Shown: one piece after another, positions 1 through 5,973 of the stretch
How the letters are laid out: each line of letters begins with the position of its first letter
Position numbering within the stretch: the stretch's first letter is position 1
NCBI GenBank assembly: GCA_043777755.1
Contig: JAYWHK010000323.1
Coordinates: 1-6,000 of the forward strand
Origin: CANHEE01 sp043777755
Lineage (GTDB): Bacteria; Bacteroidota; Bacteroidia; Chitinophagales; Saprospiraceae
Direction of reading: 5' to 3'
Length of the DNA: 6,000 nucleotides
Notes under the pieces: generated by a model
Database searches by the model: none
Told to the model about the DNA's origin: nothing
Seen by the model: only the letters and a program-made list of their open reading frames with translations
Program-made: the position numbers and the translations under genes

Positions 1-7
1 TTTCCTA

Positions 8-100
8 CTGCACCTTCAGTCTTAATCTATCCTTCCCTTTTTTCTCTCACAAAATTACATTTTGTTTTTTATTTTTTTACAAAGGTATGCTGCACCTTCA
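8..100. repeat. 11-bp direct repeat pair upstream of hemW
   Basis: CTGCACCTTCA occurs at 8-18 and again at 90-100 in the same orientation, 82 bases apart. The surrounding DNA is T-rich and low in GC, so an exact 11-mer with six G/C bases recurring this close is less likely by chance than the many A/T repeats nearby. The two copies bracket the possible leftward promoter at 50-83, one just upstream of its -33 element and the other just past the expected start point. This would suit a regulator-binding site, but that role is inferred. Confidence 0.4.
50..83 (-). promoter_or_regulatory. Possible leftward Bacteroidota promoter
   Basis: Read on the minus strand, TTTG (83-80) is followed after 22 bases by TAATTTTG (57-50). 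The second element is a full match to the Bacteroidota -7 consensus TAnnTTTG. The spacer is slightly longer than the usual 19-21. No minus-strand reading frame begins between here and base 1: the ATG at 60 meets TAA at once, and the GTG starts at 50 and 13 meet stops within a few codons. Any target gene would therefore begin beyond the left edge with a leader of more than 40 bases. The -7 motif is common by chance in A/T-rich DNA, so this is tentative. Confidence 0.25.
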
Positions 101-135
101 AAATAAGGAAAATGTACTATTTCTACAAATATCTT

Positions 136-152
136 GCGGCTCTGCCGCTTTT
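136..152 (+). terminator. Short GC hairpin followed by TTTT
   Basis: GCGGC (136-140), loop TCT and GCCGC (144-148) form a 5-bp all-G/C stem followed by TTTTA. It is a strong local GC island in A/T-rich DNA and reads as a small intrinsic terminator in the rightward direction; the leftward flank has no T run. It could end transcription of a gene to the left of the window, or be a structured element in the hemW leader. The stem is short, so confidence is limited. Confidence 0.35.
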
Positions 153-210
153 ATTAAGAAAAACCCTGTGATTGGATATTAAGATATTGTAAACTTATAG
201 TAAATTATTT

Positions 211-1335
211 ATGGCTGGTATTTACGTTCATATTCCCTTTTGCAAACAGGCTTGTAACTATTGCAATTTTCATTTTTCGACTTCTTTGAGAAAGAAAGAC
301 GATTTGCTTCTCGCTTTGCACAAAGAATTTTTTTTACAAAAAGATTATTTGCAAGGAGAAAAAATAGAAACGATTTACTTCGGTGGCGGAACGCCTTCGA
401 TTTTAGATACGGCTGAAATTGCCAATTTATTAGAAAAAATTTATGCCTTGCACGAGGTCAGCGAAAATGCAGAAATCACCATAGAAGCGAATCCTGACGA
501 TTTGACCGAACAAAAGCTAAAAGCATTGAAAAATGAAACCAATATCAATCGTTTTAGCATTGGCATACAATCTTTTTTTGATGAAGATTTGACTTTTATG
601 CACCGTGCGCACAACGCATCAGAAGCCGAAAAGTGCATAAAATTAGCACAAGACATTGGTTTTCAAAACCTTAGTATAGATTTAATTTATGGCACTCCAA
701 CCATGAACGACGAAAAATGGCGTTACAACCTCGACAAAGCAGTTGCATACAATGTTCCACATATTTCTTCTTATTGCCTGACTGTTGAGCCAAAAACTTT
801 GTTGGAAAAACAAGTAAAAAGAGGACTTTTGAAAGGTGTGAATGAAGAACAAGCCGCTGCACAGTTTGAAATATTGATGCAAACACTTGAAAATGCAGGT
901 TTTGAACATTACGAAATCTCTAATTTTTCAAAACCAGATGCACACGCCCGACACAATTCCAATTATTGGTTGGGTCAAAAATATTTGGGTATTGGGCCTT
1001 CTGCACATTCTTACGATGGGGTTTCTCGTCAGCACAACATCGCCAACAATCAACAATACATGACAACTTTGAACGATGGTGTTTTAAATTTTGAAAAAGA
1101 AAATCTTTCGCCAGCGCAGCGTTACAATGAGTATGTTTTGACTACATTACGCACCAAATGGGGCGCACATTGGAGCAAAATTGCAGCATTTGACCTTGAA
1201 TACTCCAATCACTTCAAAGATAATATTTTTCCTTTTATTGAAAAAAAACAAGTGATTGAGAGCAATGGCGTTTATACACTCAGTCGAGAAGGTAGAATGT
1301 TGGCGGATTATATCGCTGTGGAATTATTTATTTGA
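211..1335 (+). CDS. hemW: Radical SAM haem chaperone HemW
   Basis: A 374-residue radical-SAM protein of the HemN/HemW family (formerly called oxygen-independent coproporphyrinogen oxidase-like). The iron-sulfur motif is C11-x3-C15-x2-C18, and residue 20 is Phe where true HemN has a further Cys, which marks HemW rather than HemN. Further family motifs are FGGGTPS (57-63, SAM binding), IEANPDD (91-97), SIGIQSF (116-122), IDLIYGTP (156-163), SYCLTVEPKT (187-196), ARHNSNYW (246-253), GIGPSAHSY (260-268) and NEYVLTTLRTKWG (306-318), the last opening the C-terminal winged-helix part. Length matches full-size HemW. HemW binds haem and is thought to insert it into target haemoproteins of the respiratory chain; it acts in the cytoplasm or at the inner membrane face. 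The start fits because the conserved YVHIPFC begins at residue 5. There is no Shine-Dalgarno; the upstream DNA is A/T-rich as usual in this phylum. Probably the first gene of a two-gene operon; no clear promoter was found in the leader. Confidence 0.95.
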   Translation: MAGIYVHIPFCKQACNYCNFHFSTSLRKKDDLLLALHKEFFLQKDYLQGEKIETIYFGGGTPSILDTAEIANLLEKIYALHEVSENAEITIEANPDDLTEQKLKALKNETNINRFSIGIQSFFDEDLTFMHRAHNASEAEKCIKLAQDIGFQNLSIDLIYGTPTMNDEKWRYNLDKAVAYNVPHISSYCLTVEPKTLLEKQVKRGLLKGVNEEQAAAQFEILMQTLENAGFEHYEISNFSKPDAHARHNSNYWLGQKYLGIGPSAHSYDGVSRQHNIANNQQYMTTLNDGVLNFEKENLSPAQRYNEYVLTTLRTKWGAHWSKIAAFDLEYSNHFKDNIFPFIEKKQVIESNGVYTLSREGRMLADYIAVELFI

Positions 1336-1354
1336 ATCTAAGAAAACAAAATTT

Positions 1355-2053
1355 ATGAGCAAATTATTTTTAATTCCTACTCCTTTGGGAGAAGGTGCAA
1401 TCAATGTCATTCCTCCATATATTGGAGAAATTATCCGCAATTTAGATATTTTTATTGTTGAAAAAGCAAAAACGGCAAGGCATTGTATCAAAGCAATTTG
1501 TCCTGAAATTATTTTGCAAAACCTTTTGATGGAAGAACTGAACGAACACGAGCTAAAATCCGCAGAAGTTTTTTTCCTTGAACACATCGCAAAAGGTAAA
1601 AATATTGGCTTGCTTTCTGAGGCTGGTTGCCCTGGCGTTGCTGACCCTGGCGCAACGATTGTTGCTTTGGCGCATAAAAAAAACATAGAAGTAGTGCCGT
1701 TGGTAGGGCCATCGTCTATTTTATTGGCATTGATGGGTTCTGGTATGAATGGACAAAGTTTTACTTTTAATGGTTACTTGGGCGCAAAAACAGAAAATCT
1801 ACTAAAAGATTTGAAACGTCTGGAAACACAAGCACTAAAATTTAAGCAAGCACAGATTTTTATCGAAACACCTTATCGAAATAAAAACGTTTTGGATATT
1901 GCTTTGAAAAATTTAAATGCCACAACAAAACTCTGTATCGCTTGCGACCTTACATTGCCTACTCAATACATCAAAACCCTAAGTATTTCTGATTGGAAAA
2001 AAACAACCTTACCTGATTTGCACAAACGCCCTGTCGTTTTTATTATTGGTTAA
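1355..2053 (+). CDS. RsmI-like SAM-dependent methyltransferase (divergent paralog)
   Basis: A 232-residue protein of the tetrapyrrole-methylase fold, closest to RsmI (16S rRNA C1402 ribose 2'-O-methyltransferase; COG0313 type). Visible motifs are LIPTPLG (6-12), SEAGCPGVADPGA (88-100), PLVGPSSILLALMGSG (115-130, SAM pocket) and ETPYRN (171-176). The N-terminal signature is not standard: canonical RsmI has TPIGNL followed by an EDTR motif, whereas here it is TPLGEGAIN and VEKAKTAR (35-42). It also ends soon after the methylase domain, without RsmI's C-terminal extension. Bacteroidota commonly carry a true RsmI plus a second, shorter relative, and this looks like the second kind, so the gene symbol is left blank and the RNA or other substrate is unknown. 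The frame stays open upstream to an ATG at 1256, inside hemW, but the start at 1355 puts the conserved LIPTP five residues in, as in the family. It lies 19 bases after hemW and is likely co-transcribed. Its stop is 10 bases from the stop of the facing gene. Confidence 0.85.
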   Translation: MSKLFLIPTPLGEGAINVIPPYIGEIIRNLDIFIVEKAKTARHCIKAICPEIILQNLLMEELNEHELKSAEVFFLEHIAKGKNIGLLSEAGCPGVADPGATIVALAHKKNIEVVPLVGPSSILLALMGSGMNGQSFTFNGYLGAKTENLLKDLKRLETQALKFKQAQIFIETPYRNKNVLDIALKNLNATTKLCIACDLTLPTQYIKTLSISDWKKTTLPDLHKRPVVFIIG

Positions 2054-2063
2054 AAAATATTTG

Positions 2064-4181
2064 TTATCTCAACAAAGTTATATTACCATATATTTCTTTT
2101 AAACCTTGTAGTGTTTCTAATTCTAAGTAATAAACGTAAGTATCACTTGCTTGTGGTTTGGTTTCAAAAGAACCGTCCCATCGGGCTTGATGCGCATTAA
2201 CCGCAGCATTTTCACATTTAAAAACCATTTGTCCCCAACGGTTAAAGACATACATTTTGTTTATTTTTTTTACAAAAGTAGTTTCAACAAGTCTAAAATA
2301 TTGATTTTCGTCATTACTTTCTGGTGTAAAAATACTCGGAATAAGTATTTCTTTATTTCCAACGTCAATTTTTAGTAAAATAAGGCTATCGCAGCCATAT
2401 TTATTTTTTACTTTTATAGAAAAATCACCTTTACTGTTAAACACTTGTTTGTCAATCGTATAGCTCGTTCCTTCTATCAAAATCGTATCAATTTCTGTTT
2501 TGGCTTCTTTTCTTACATTTATTTTAATCGAATATTCAAGACTATCACAACCCGATGCTGAACGGAGAATATCTTTATAAACACCTTCGTTTTTGTAAGT
2601 TTTATTATTGATTGTCAAGGAGTTATCAAAACAAAGTGTTGTATCAATATTTTTTTTAATCAAAATACTGCCTTTTTTTATTTCAATAGTTGCGCTGTCA
2701 TCAACACAAAAACCGCCATTGCTGATAACATAATTGTACTTTCCATACTTGTCTTTTTGAGGATTGAATAAGTCGGTTCCAGATGCTAAGGACGGATACC
2801 ATTCGCCAAATTTATGATTATTTCCTCGCAAATAATTGTTTAGAGATATATTTTCATCCTTACAAATTGTCAGCACGGTGTCTTGTCCAGCGTCATTTCT
2901 TCTTAAAATCAAACGGGCAAAAGCCGTATCAGATTTTTCATTTCCACTGTACAGCACAAAGGAAATCAACCTATCACCTTGCGTAAATTTTGTTTTTTTA
3001 TTTTGGTAAAAAACACTTGACAAAGCCGTTTTGAAGTCCAAGGATTTGGCTGTGTTTTTATTTTGTAAAACAAGTCGTCTTGTGAGATTGCTTTTTACGT
3101 TGATTTTAGAATTTTGAGTTCCAGTGAACATCAATTCCTCCAAATTAGCATCTTTTGGATTTTGAATAAAACAAACCAACGAATCAATCAATCCGCCACT
3201 ATTAACCACTAAGTCATTGTCATTCAATGGAATAGGTATTATAGCATCGCAGACAATAGCACTGCTATAATTGTTTTTGGTCGTGTCGCTACTGTCGTCG
3301 TTGTCAAGGTCTATGAAGGGCGAACAATTGGAAGAGAGATTGTCATAAGGACTTGTAGTTGCTTTTATATGCTCAAATATTGGATTGCTACAAATTTTTT
3401 TTGATGATTGTTTCTCTAAATTAATGATGTATAGATTTTTATAATACGGATTAATCGAATAAATAATAGACGTATCACAAGCAGGACTACCATTGCTCAA
3501 ACAAGCACCAATAGCGTTTGATATTCCAGTAGTGTCAGAATAAACAGTGATTAAACTGTCTTGATTTAAGTGGAGATTGAATAATAAGTTATCTGATAAT
3601 GTGTAGTATAGGAGATTTCCTTTATGCCAAATTGAATTAAAACCAAATATAGGTATTCCATTTTTAAAGATACTTCCAGCTTTCCACACCTTTTTCCATA
3701 TTTTCGTGTAATAATTGAATTCAAAAATAGTATCTCTTCTACTTAATAATAAAACATCATTGTCTCGATAATACTGTAAAAACTGCCTAGGTTGGTTGGA
3801 AATAAAATTAGGAGTATTCCATGGATATTCTTTTGATAAAATGATAGAACTTTCAATTTTTTTATTCTTTAAATTGATTTTACTTATCGTTGCACTATGT
3901 CCGCCGTAATTGTGGAGTAGAAATATTTTGTTTCCTTTGCTATCAAGTGCTAAATCTTTTAAATCTCTAATGTTTATAGAGTCTAAATCCATTATTTTTT
4001 TCACCTTACAATTATCAACATTTATTTCAGCTAAATAACAAGGGCGTGACTCATTAGGCAATGGTAGCCCTATGCCAGTATTTAGATTTTCATATATGGC
4101 GTATATAGATTGTTGTGAAAATGAATCAACAGAGAGTAAGAGTTGAAATAAATAAATAAGAATAGATGTTTTACGTGTCAT
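2064..4181 (-). CDS. Secreted T9SS type B (gliding motility-associated C-terminal domain) surface protein
   Basis: A 705-residue exported multidomain protein. Residues 1-22 form a signal peptide (MTRK, hydrophobic core, SFS before QQ). Residues 25-265 consist of repeating beta-rich units such as DLALDSKGNKIFLLH and SIWHKGNLLYYTLSDN, suggesting a beta-propeller. Residues 287-430 begin with an acidic DLDNDDSSD stretch and resemble beta-sandwich modules of other Bacteroidota surface proteins. Residues 437-503 look like a PKD/Ig-like unit (CKDENISLNNYL, GEWYPSLASGTDLFNP, DSATIEI). Two copies of a GCDSL-containing unit follow at 512-556 and 564-607. Residues 611-705 are the type B sorting domain: IPSIFTPESNDEN, VFNRWGQMVF, WDG, TYVYYLEL and a terminal GNITLLR. 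In the family this tail directs passage through the T9SS and attachment to, or release from, the cell surface. The protein's ligand or activity is not recognisable and no catalytic domain is seen. It has its own transcription unit, judging by the terminator just upstream; no convincing promoter was found in the 82-base gap. The tail meets the methyltransferase gene head-on. Confidence 0.88.
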   Translation of the reverse strand: MTRKTSILIYLFQLLLSVDSFSQQSIYAIYENLNTGIGLPLPNESRPCYLAEINVDNCKVKKIMDLDSINIRDLKDLALDSKGNKIFLLHNYGGHSATISKINLKNKKIESSIILSKEYPWNTPNFISNQPRQFLQYYRDNDVLLLSRRDTIFEFNYYTKIWKKVWKAGSIFKNGIPIFGFNSIWHKGNLLYYTLSDNLLFNLHLNQDSLITVYSDTTGISNAIGACLSNGSPACDTSIIYSINPYYKNLYIINLEKQSSKKICSNPIFEHIKATTSPYDNLSSNCSPFIDLDNDDSSDTTKNNYSSAIVCDAIIPIPLNDNDLVVNSGGLIDSLVCFIQNPKDANLEELMFTGTQNSKINVKSNLTRRLVLQNKNTAKSLDFKTALSSVFYQNKKTKFTQGDRLISFVLYSGNEKSDTAFARLILRRNDAGQDTVLTICKDENISLNNYLRGNNHKFGEWYPSLASGTDLFNPQKDKYGKYNYVISNGGFCVDDSATIEIKKGSILIKKNIDTTLCFDNSLTINNKTYKNEGVYKDILRSASGCDSLEYSIKINVRKEAKTEIDTILIEGTSYTIDKQVFNSKGDFSIKVKNKYGCDSLILLKIDVGNKEILIPSIFTPESNDENQYFRLVETTFVKKINKMYVFNRWGQMVFKCENAAVNAHQARWDGSFETKPQASDTYVYYLELETLQGLKEIYGNITLLR
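2361..2648 (-). repeat. Duplicated GCDSL unit inside the type B cargo protein
   Basis: Two units encoded by 2514-2648 (residues 512-556) and 2361-2492 (residues 564-607) align with a constant offset of 52 residues. Both start with IDT and carry GCDSL at the same place (544-548 and 596-600). The residues between have diverged strongly. The first keeps the common form of the family, LCFDN...YKNEGVYKDIL; the second has lost its Cys near the start (ILIEG). Such units form short beta domains that often precede the sorting tail in Bacteroidota surface proteins and probably act as stalk or spacer. Confidence 0.65.
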
Positions 4182-4197
4182 TATATTATATAATTTT

Positions 4198-4244
4198 GTT
4201 GTAAAAACGAGAAAAGAGAATAGGCTGCGTAGCCTATTCTCTTT
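4198..4244 (-). terminator. Strong intrinsic terminator between the two secreted-protein genes
   Basis: Positions 4213-4226 (AAAGAGAATAGGCT) and 4231-4244 (AGCCTATTCTCTTT) are perfect inverse complements, giving a 14-bp stem with a 4-base loop. On the minus strand the stem is followed by TTTTCTCGTTTTTAC, a suitable U-rich tail, while the plus-strand side quickly becomes mixed. It sits 19 bases past the stop codon of the 465-residue protein gene and upstream of the start of the 705-residue one, so it should end the first transcript and keep the two genes as separate units. Confidence 0.85.
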
Positions 4245-4263
4245 ATCATTAAAGTAAAATAGT

Positions 4264-5661
4264 TTATTGTTTCACTAATTTTTGTTGTACTCGGTCACCA
4301 TTTGGCAACATTATACTGATAAAATAAACGCCACTTGATAAGTTGCCCAAATCAGTATCAATGGTAGATTGTGAACTTGTAATCGTTTTAGATAAAACAG
4401 CTCTACCCGTTGCATCAAACATTGACATTTTTGCCTCTCCTTCAAAATTAGGTAAACTCAAGTTTAGATTTTCTTTGAAAGGATTAGGAGAAATACTTAT
4501 TGAATTTGAAGTATTTTTAACTACCTCATAGCTAAAAGCATCGTTATCAGCATTCTGATCAACATCATAAGCGACTGTTTCTATCAATTCGTTGTCAAAT
4601 TGGATAAGATTTGATAAGGAAGAAATGTCTTTTTTAGCTTTTAATGTAATTGTAAGACATTTTGAGTCAGAAAAATGACCTTGTGGAACAAAATTAAGTG
4701 CAGTAACAGTATTTGCTTCTTTGTTGTGATAAAAATTCTCAGACTCTACTCCTTCAATTTTAACAACTTCAAGATTGTTAGCATCAAATTTTGCACCCCA
4801 CTGCCAAGCGATTGTTTTTTGATTGTCAAGAAGTGATACGTTGATTTTTACCTCCTCTCCATTTTTCAAATTCAAATCATTATCAAAAGCCTTAGAAGTT
4901 CTTGAAGTAGCCACTGCATTCTTGAAAGGAGAAGTGTTTTCTATCAAAGCTACTGGTGTACTACTTGAATTAACGTCACCCAATTTACCCGCAATGATAG
5001 GAATATTTGACAAGTTAGAAATAGAAGTCACATTTTGTTTTAGAAAGAATCCTGTTCCACCAGCAGCATTAATTTCATTGGTCTTTAATGAGTTTAAATC
5101 TGCCAAGTTTGTAGCGTTTTCACTCCAAAACAACCAAGATGGACGTAGTACTACTCCTATCGGATCTACTCCAAAATTATCAGTAATGCCTAATATTAAT
5201 TGACGAGAGATAACTACGTCAGCTGTTGATATAGTTTCACTTCCATTTATATCAGCACACATTTGGTGAAAAGGGCTGAGTATTTGAGTACCAAGTATAT
5301 GTCTTGATGTGAAAACCAAGTCTAATGAACTTACCCCATTGAGATAGCCGAATCGAGTGTTATTTACTGCTCTTGCATAAACTTCATAGTTACCATTGCC
5401 TCCAAGTTGAGCAAATGTTTGTGTGAATGTTGCTACTCCTGAAGACGAAGTTGGGAATTGTGCATTAAAAAATGGCGGTGGAAAGCCTGGAACTGACTTA
5501 CGTAAAGAAACTTGTACATTTGCAATTGTGCTTAAAGGCGGTCTGGAAACAATAGCACTTGCTTGTTGTGCAAACACTTGACTTGAAAGAACTATAGCAA
5601 AAAACGCTAAAAGAATACTGTGTTTTCTAAATTGAAAACAATTTGTTTTTTTTTGTAACAT
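4264..5661 (-). CDS. Secreted dockerin-like/cohesin-like protein with T9SS type A sorting domain
   Basis: A 465-residue exported protein. Residues 1-31 are a signal peptide (basic start, LLAFFAIVLSSQVFA, cleavage before QQA). Residues 34-105 resemble a regulatory beta-sandwich of the SdrD B / carboxypeptidase-regulatory type (NVQVSLRK, GNYEVYAR). Residues 106-160 look like a dockerin type I pair: NGVSSLDLVFTSRHILG, then DINGSETISTAD and VVISRQLILG. The second calcium loop keeps D137, N139, S141, I144 and D148; the first keeps only D114. After SWLFW comes KLGDVNSS (226-233), another recurrent marker in this protein class. Residues 258-380 are cohesin-like (EVKINVSLLDN, KFDANNLEVVKIEG). Residues 386-465 are the type A sorting tail (SPNPF 391-395, MFDATGRAV 414-422, LSSGVYFISI 441-450, KLVKQ end). 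It is expected on the cell surface or released; the partner is unknown. Similar modules usually end much larger proteins, so this is a compact version. It has its own promoter (5769-5799) and terminator. The domain names are from motif reading, not from a profile search. Confidence 0.87.
   Translation of the reverse strand: MLQKKTNCFQFRKHSILLAFFAIVLSSQVFAQQASAIVSRPPLSTIANVQVSLRKSVPGFPPPFFNAQFPTSSSGVATFTQTFAQLGGNGNYEVYARAVNNTRFGYLNGVSSLDLVFTSRHILGTQILSPFHQMCADINGSETISTADVVISRQLILGITDNFGVDPIGVVLRPSWLFWSENATNLADLNSLKTNEINAAGGTGFFLKQNVTSISNLSNIPIIAGKLGDVNSSSTPVALIENTSPFKNAVATSRTSKAFDNDLNLKNGEEVKINVSLLDNQKTIAWQWGAKFDANNLEVVKIEGVESENFYHNKEANTVTALNFVPQGHFSDSKCLTITLKAKKDISSLSNLIQFDNELIETVAYDVDQNADNDAFSYEVVKNTSNSISISPNPFKENLNLSLPNFEGEAKMSMFDATGRAVLSKTITSSQSTIDTDLGNLSSGVYFISIMLPNGDRVQQKLVKQ
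5182..5346 (-). other. Dockerin-like repeat pair (residues 106-160)
   Basis: Two helix-forming halves with their key Asp residues (D114 and D148) 34 residues apart match the spacing of dockerin type I repeats. The first calcium loop is degenerate: the positions expected to hold Asp/Asn before D114 are R103, G105 and L107. The second loop keeps a near-complete ligand set. At most one calcium site is likely, so classical cohesin binding is doubtful and a structural role within the chain is as likely. Confidence 0.6.
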
Positions 5662-5751
5662 AACTTAAAATTTTTAATTTGATTTAAAAAAATTGTAAAA
5701 TTCATGTTATATGGGCTTATAATGATAGATTCGTGAAGGTTGAGTTCACTG

Positions 5752-5763
5752 TCATTGCAATGA
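5752..5763. promoter_or_regulatory. 12-bp palindrome at the predicted transcription start
   Basis: TCATTGCAATGA is a perfect palindrome lying directly past the -7 element of the leftward promoter at 5769-5799, where transcription should begin. The position would suit an operator. Perfect 12-bp palindromes arise by chance a few times in DNA of this size and composition, so its location is the only argument. Confidence 0.3.
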
Positions 5764-5768
5764 TGCTG

Positions 5769-5799
5769 CAAAAATAATACTGTTTTTGGTATTTGTCAA
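5769..5799 (-). promoter_or_regulatory. Bacteroidota sigma-A-type promoter of the type A cargo gene
   Basis: On the minus strand TTG (5799-5797) is followed after exactly 20 bases by TATTTTTG (5776-5769), a full match to the phylum's -33/-7 consensus (TTG, about 19-21 bases, TAnnTTTG). The start point would be near 5762, giving a leader of about 100 bases before the ATG at 5661. The leader is A/T-rich and has no Shine-Dalgarno, as normal for the phylum. Both elements and the spacing fit, which makes chance agreement unlikely in this short region, though it has not been tested. Confidence 0.65.
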
Positions 5800-5973
5800 T
5801 AGTTGATATGTTAAATTTTTAAGATATTAAAAAAAATATATAAATAAATATATTAGTTATTTTTTATATATAATAGCTAATGTAAAAAAGTTTAAACTTT
5901 AAAATTTAGTAACTACTCAGGTTATATTTAGTAAAAAAATAAATATTTTACAAAAACCCTGTATCTTGTGGCG
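5800..5973. other. Very AT-rich divergent intergenic stretch
   Basis: No reading frame or RNA gene is visible. The stretch is nearly all A and T, with poly-A and TATA runs around 5829-5872. It contains the 14-bp perfect palindrome AAAGTTTAAACTTT (5887-5900) and the near-consensus -7 element TATATTTA (5923-5930) on the plus strand, but no TTG at the right distance upstream of the latter. Together with 5662-5799 it separates the leftward type A cargo gene from the start codon at 5974, so promoters for the rightward gene should lie here. Confidence 0.5.

Noticed and set aside
1..171. A plus-strand frame open from base 1 to a TGA at 169-171
   Set aside because: About 56 codons with Phe/Tyr/Leu-rich, low-complexity translation from T-runs and no recognisable motif; it crosses the GC hairpin and looks non-coding. 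The tail of a left-hand gene cannot be fully excluded.
172..197. TTG at 172-174 with TAAACTTA at 190-197 as a hemW promoter
   Set aside because: The second element misses two of the six fixed consensus bases and the spacer is only 15 bases.
1256..1354. Upstream ATG that would add 33 residues to the methyltransferase
   Set aside because: The extension overlaps hemW by 80 bases, has no similarity to the family's N-terminus, and the ATG at 1355 places the conserved LIPTP motif normally.
1324..1686. 120-codon minus-strand frame opposite the methyltransferase gene
   Set aside because: It is the antisense of a well-supported gene, Ser/Cys-rich from reverse reading, with no motif of its own.
2060..2076. 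TTTGTT/AACAAA hairpin between the convergent genes as a bidirectional terminator
   Set aside because: Six-bp, nearly all A/T stem with no proper T-run; too weak to call.
4443..4450. Minus-strand TAATTTTG inside the type A cargo gene as a promoter for the downstream gene
   Set aside because: No TTG lies at 19-22 bases upstream; the -7 motif alone is common in this A/T-rich DNA.
4823..5203. 126-codon plus-strand frame opposite the type A cargo gene
   Set aside because: Antisense shadow of a gene with clear signal peptide and sorting domain; no independent support.
159..5962. AAAAACCCTGT present at both 159-169 and 5952-5962, each upstream of a plus-strand start
   Set aside because: Distances to the start codons differ (41 and 11 bases), and exact 11-mers recur by chance many times in a 6-kb A/T-rich sequence.
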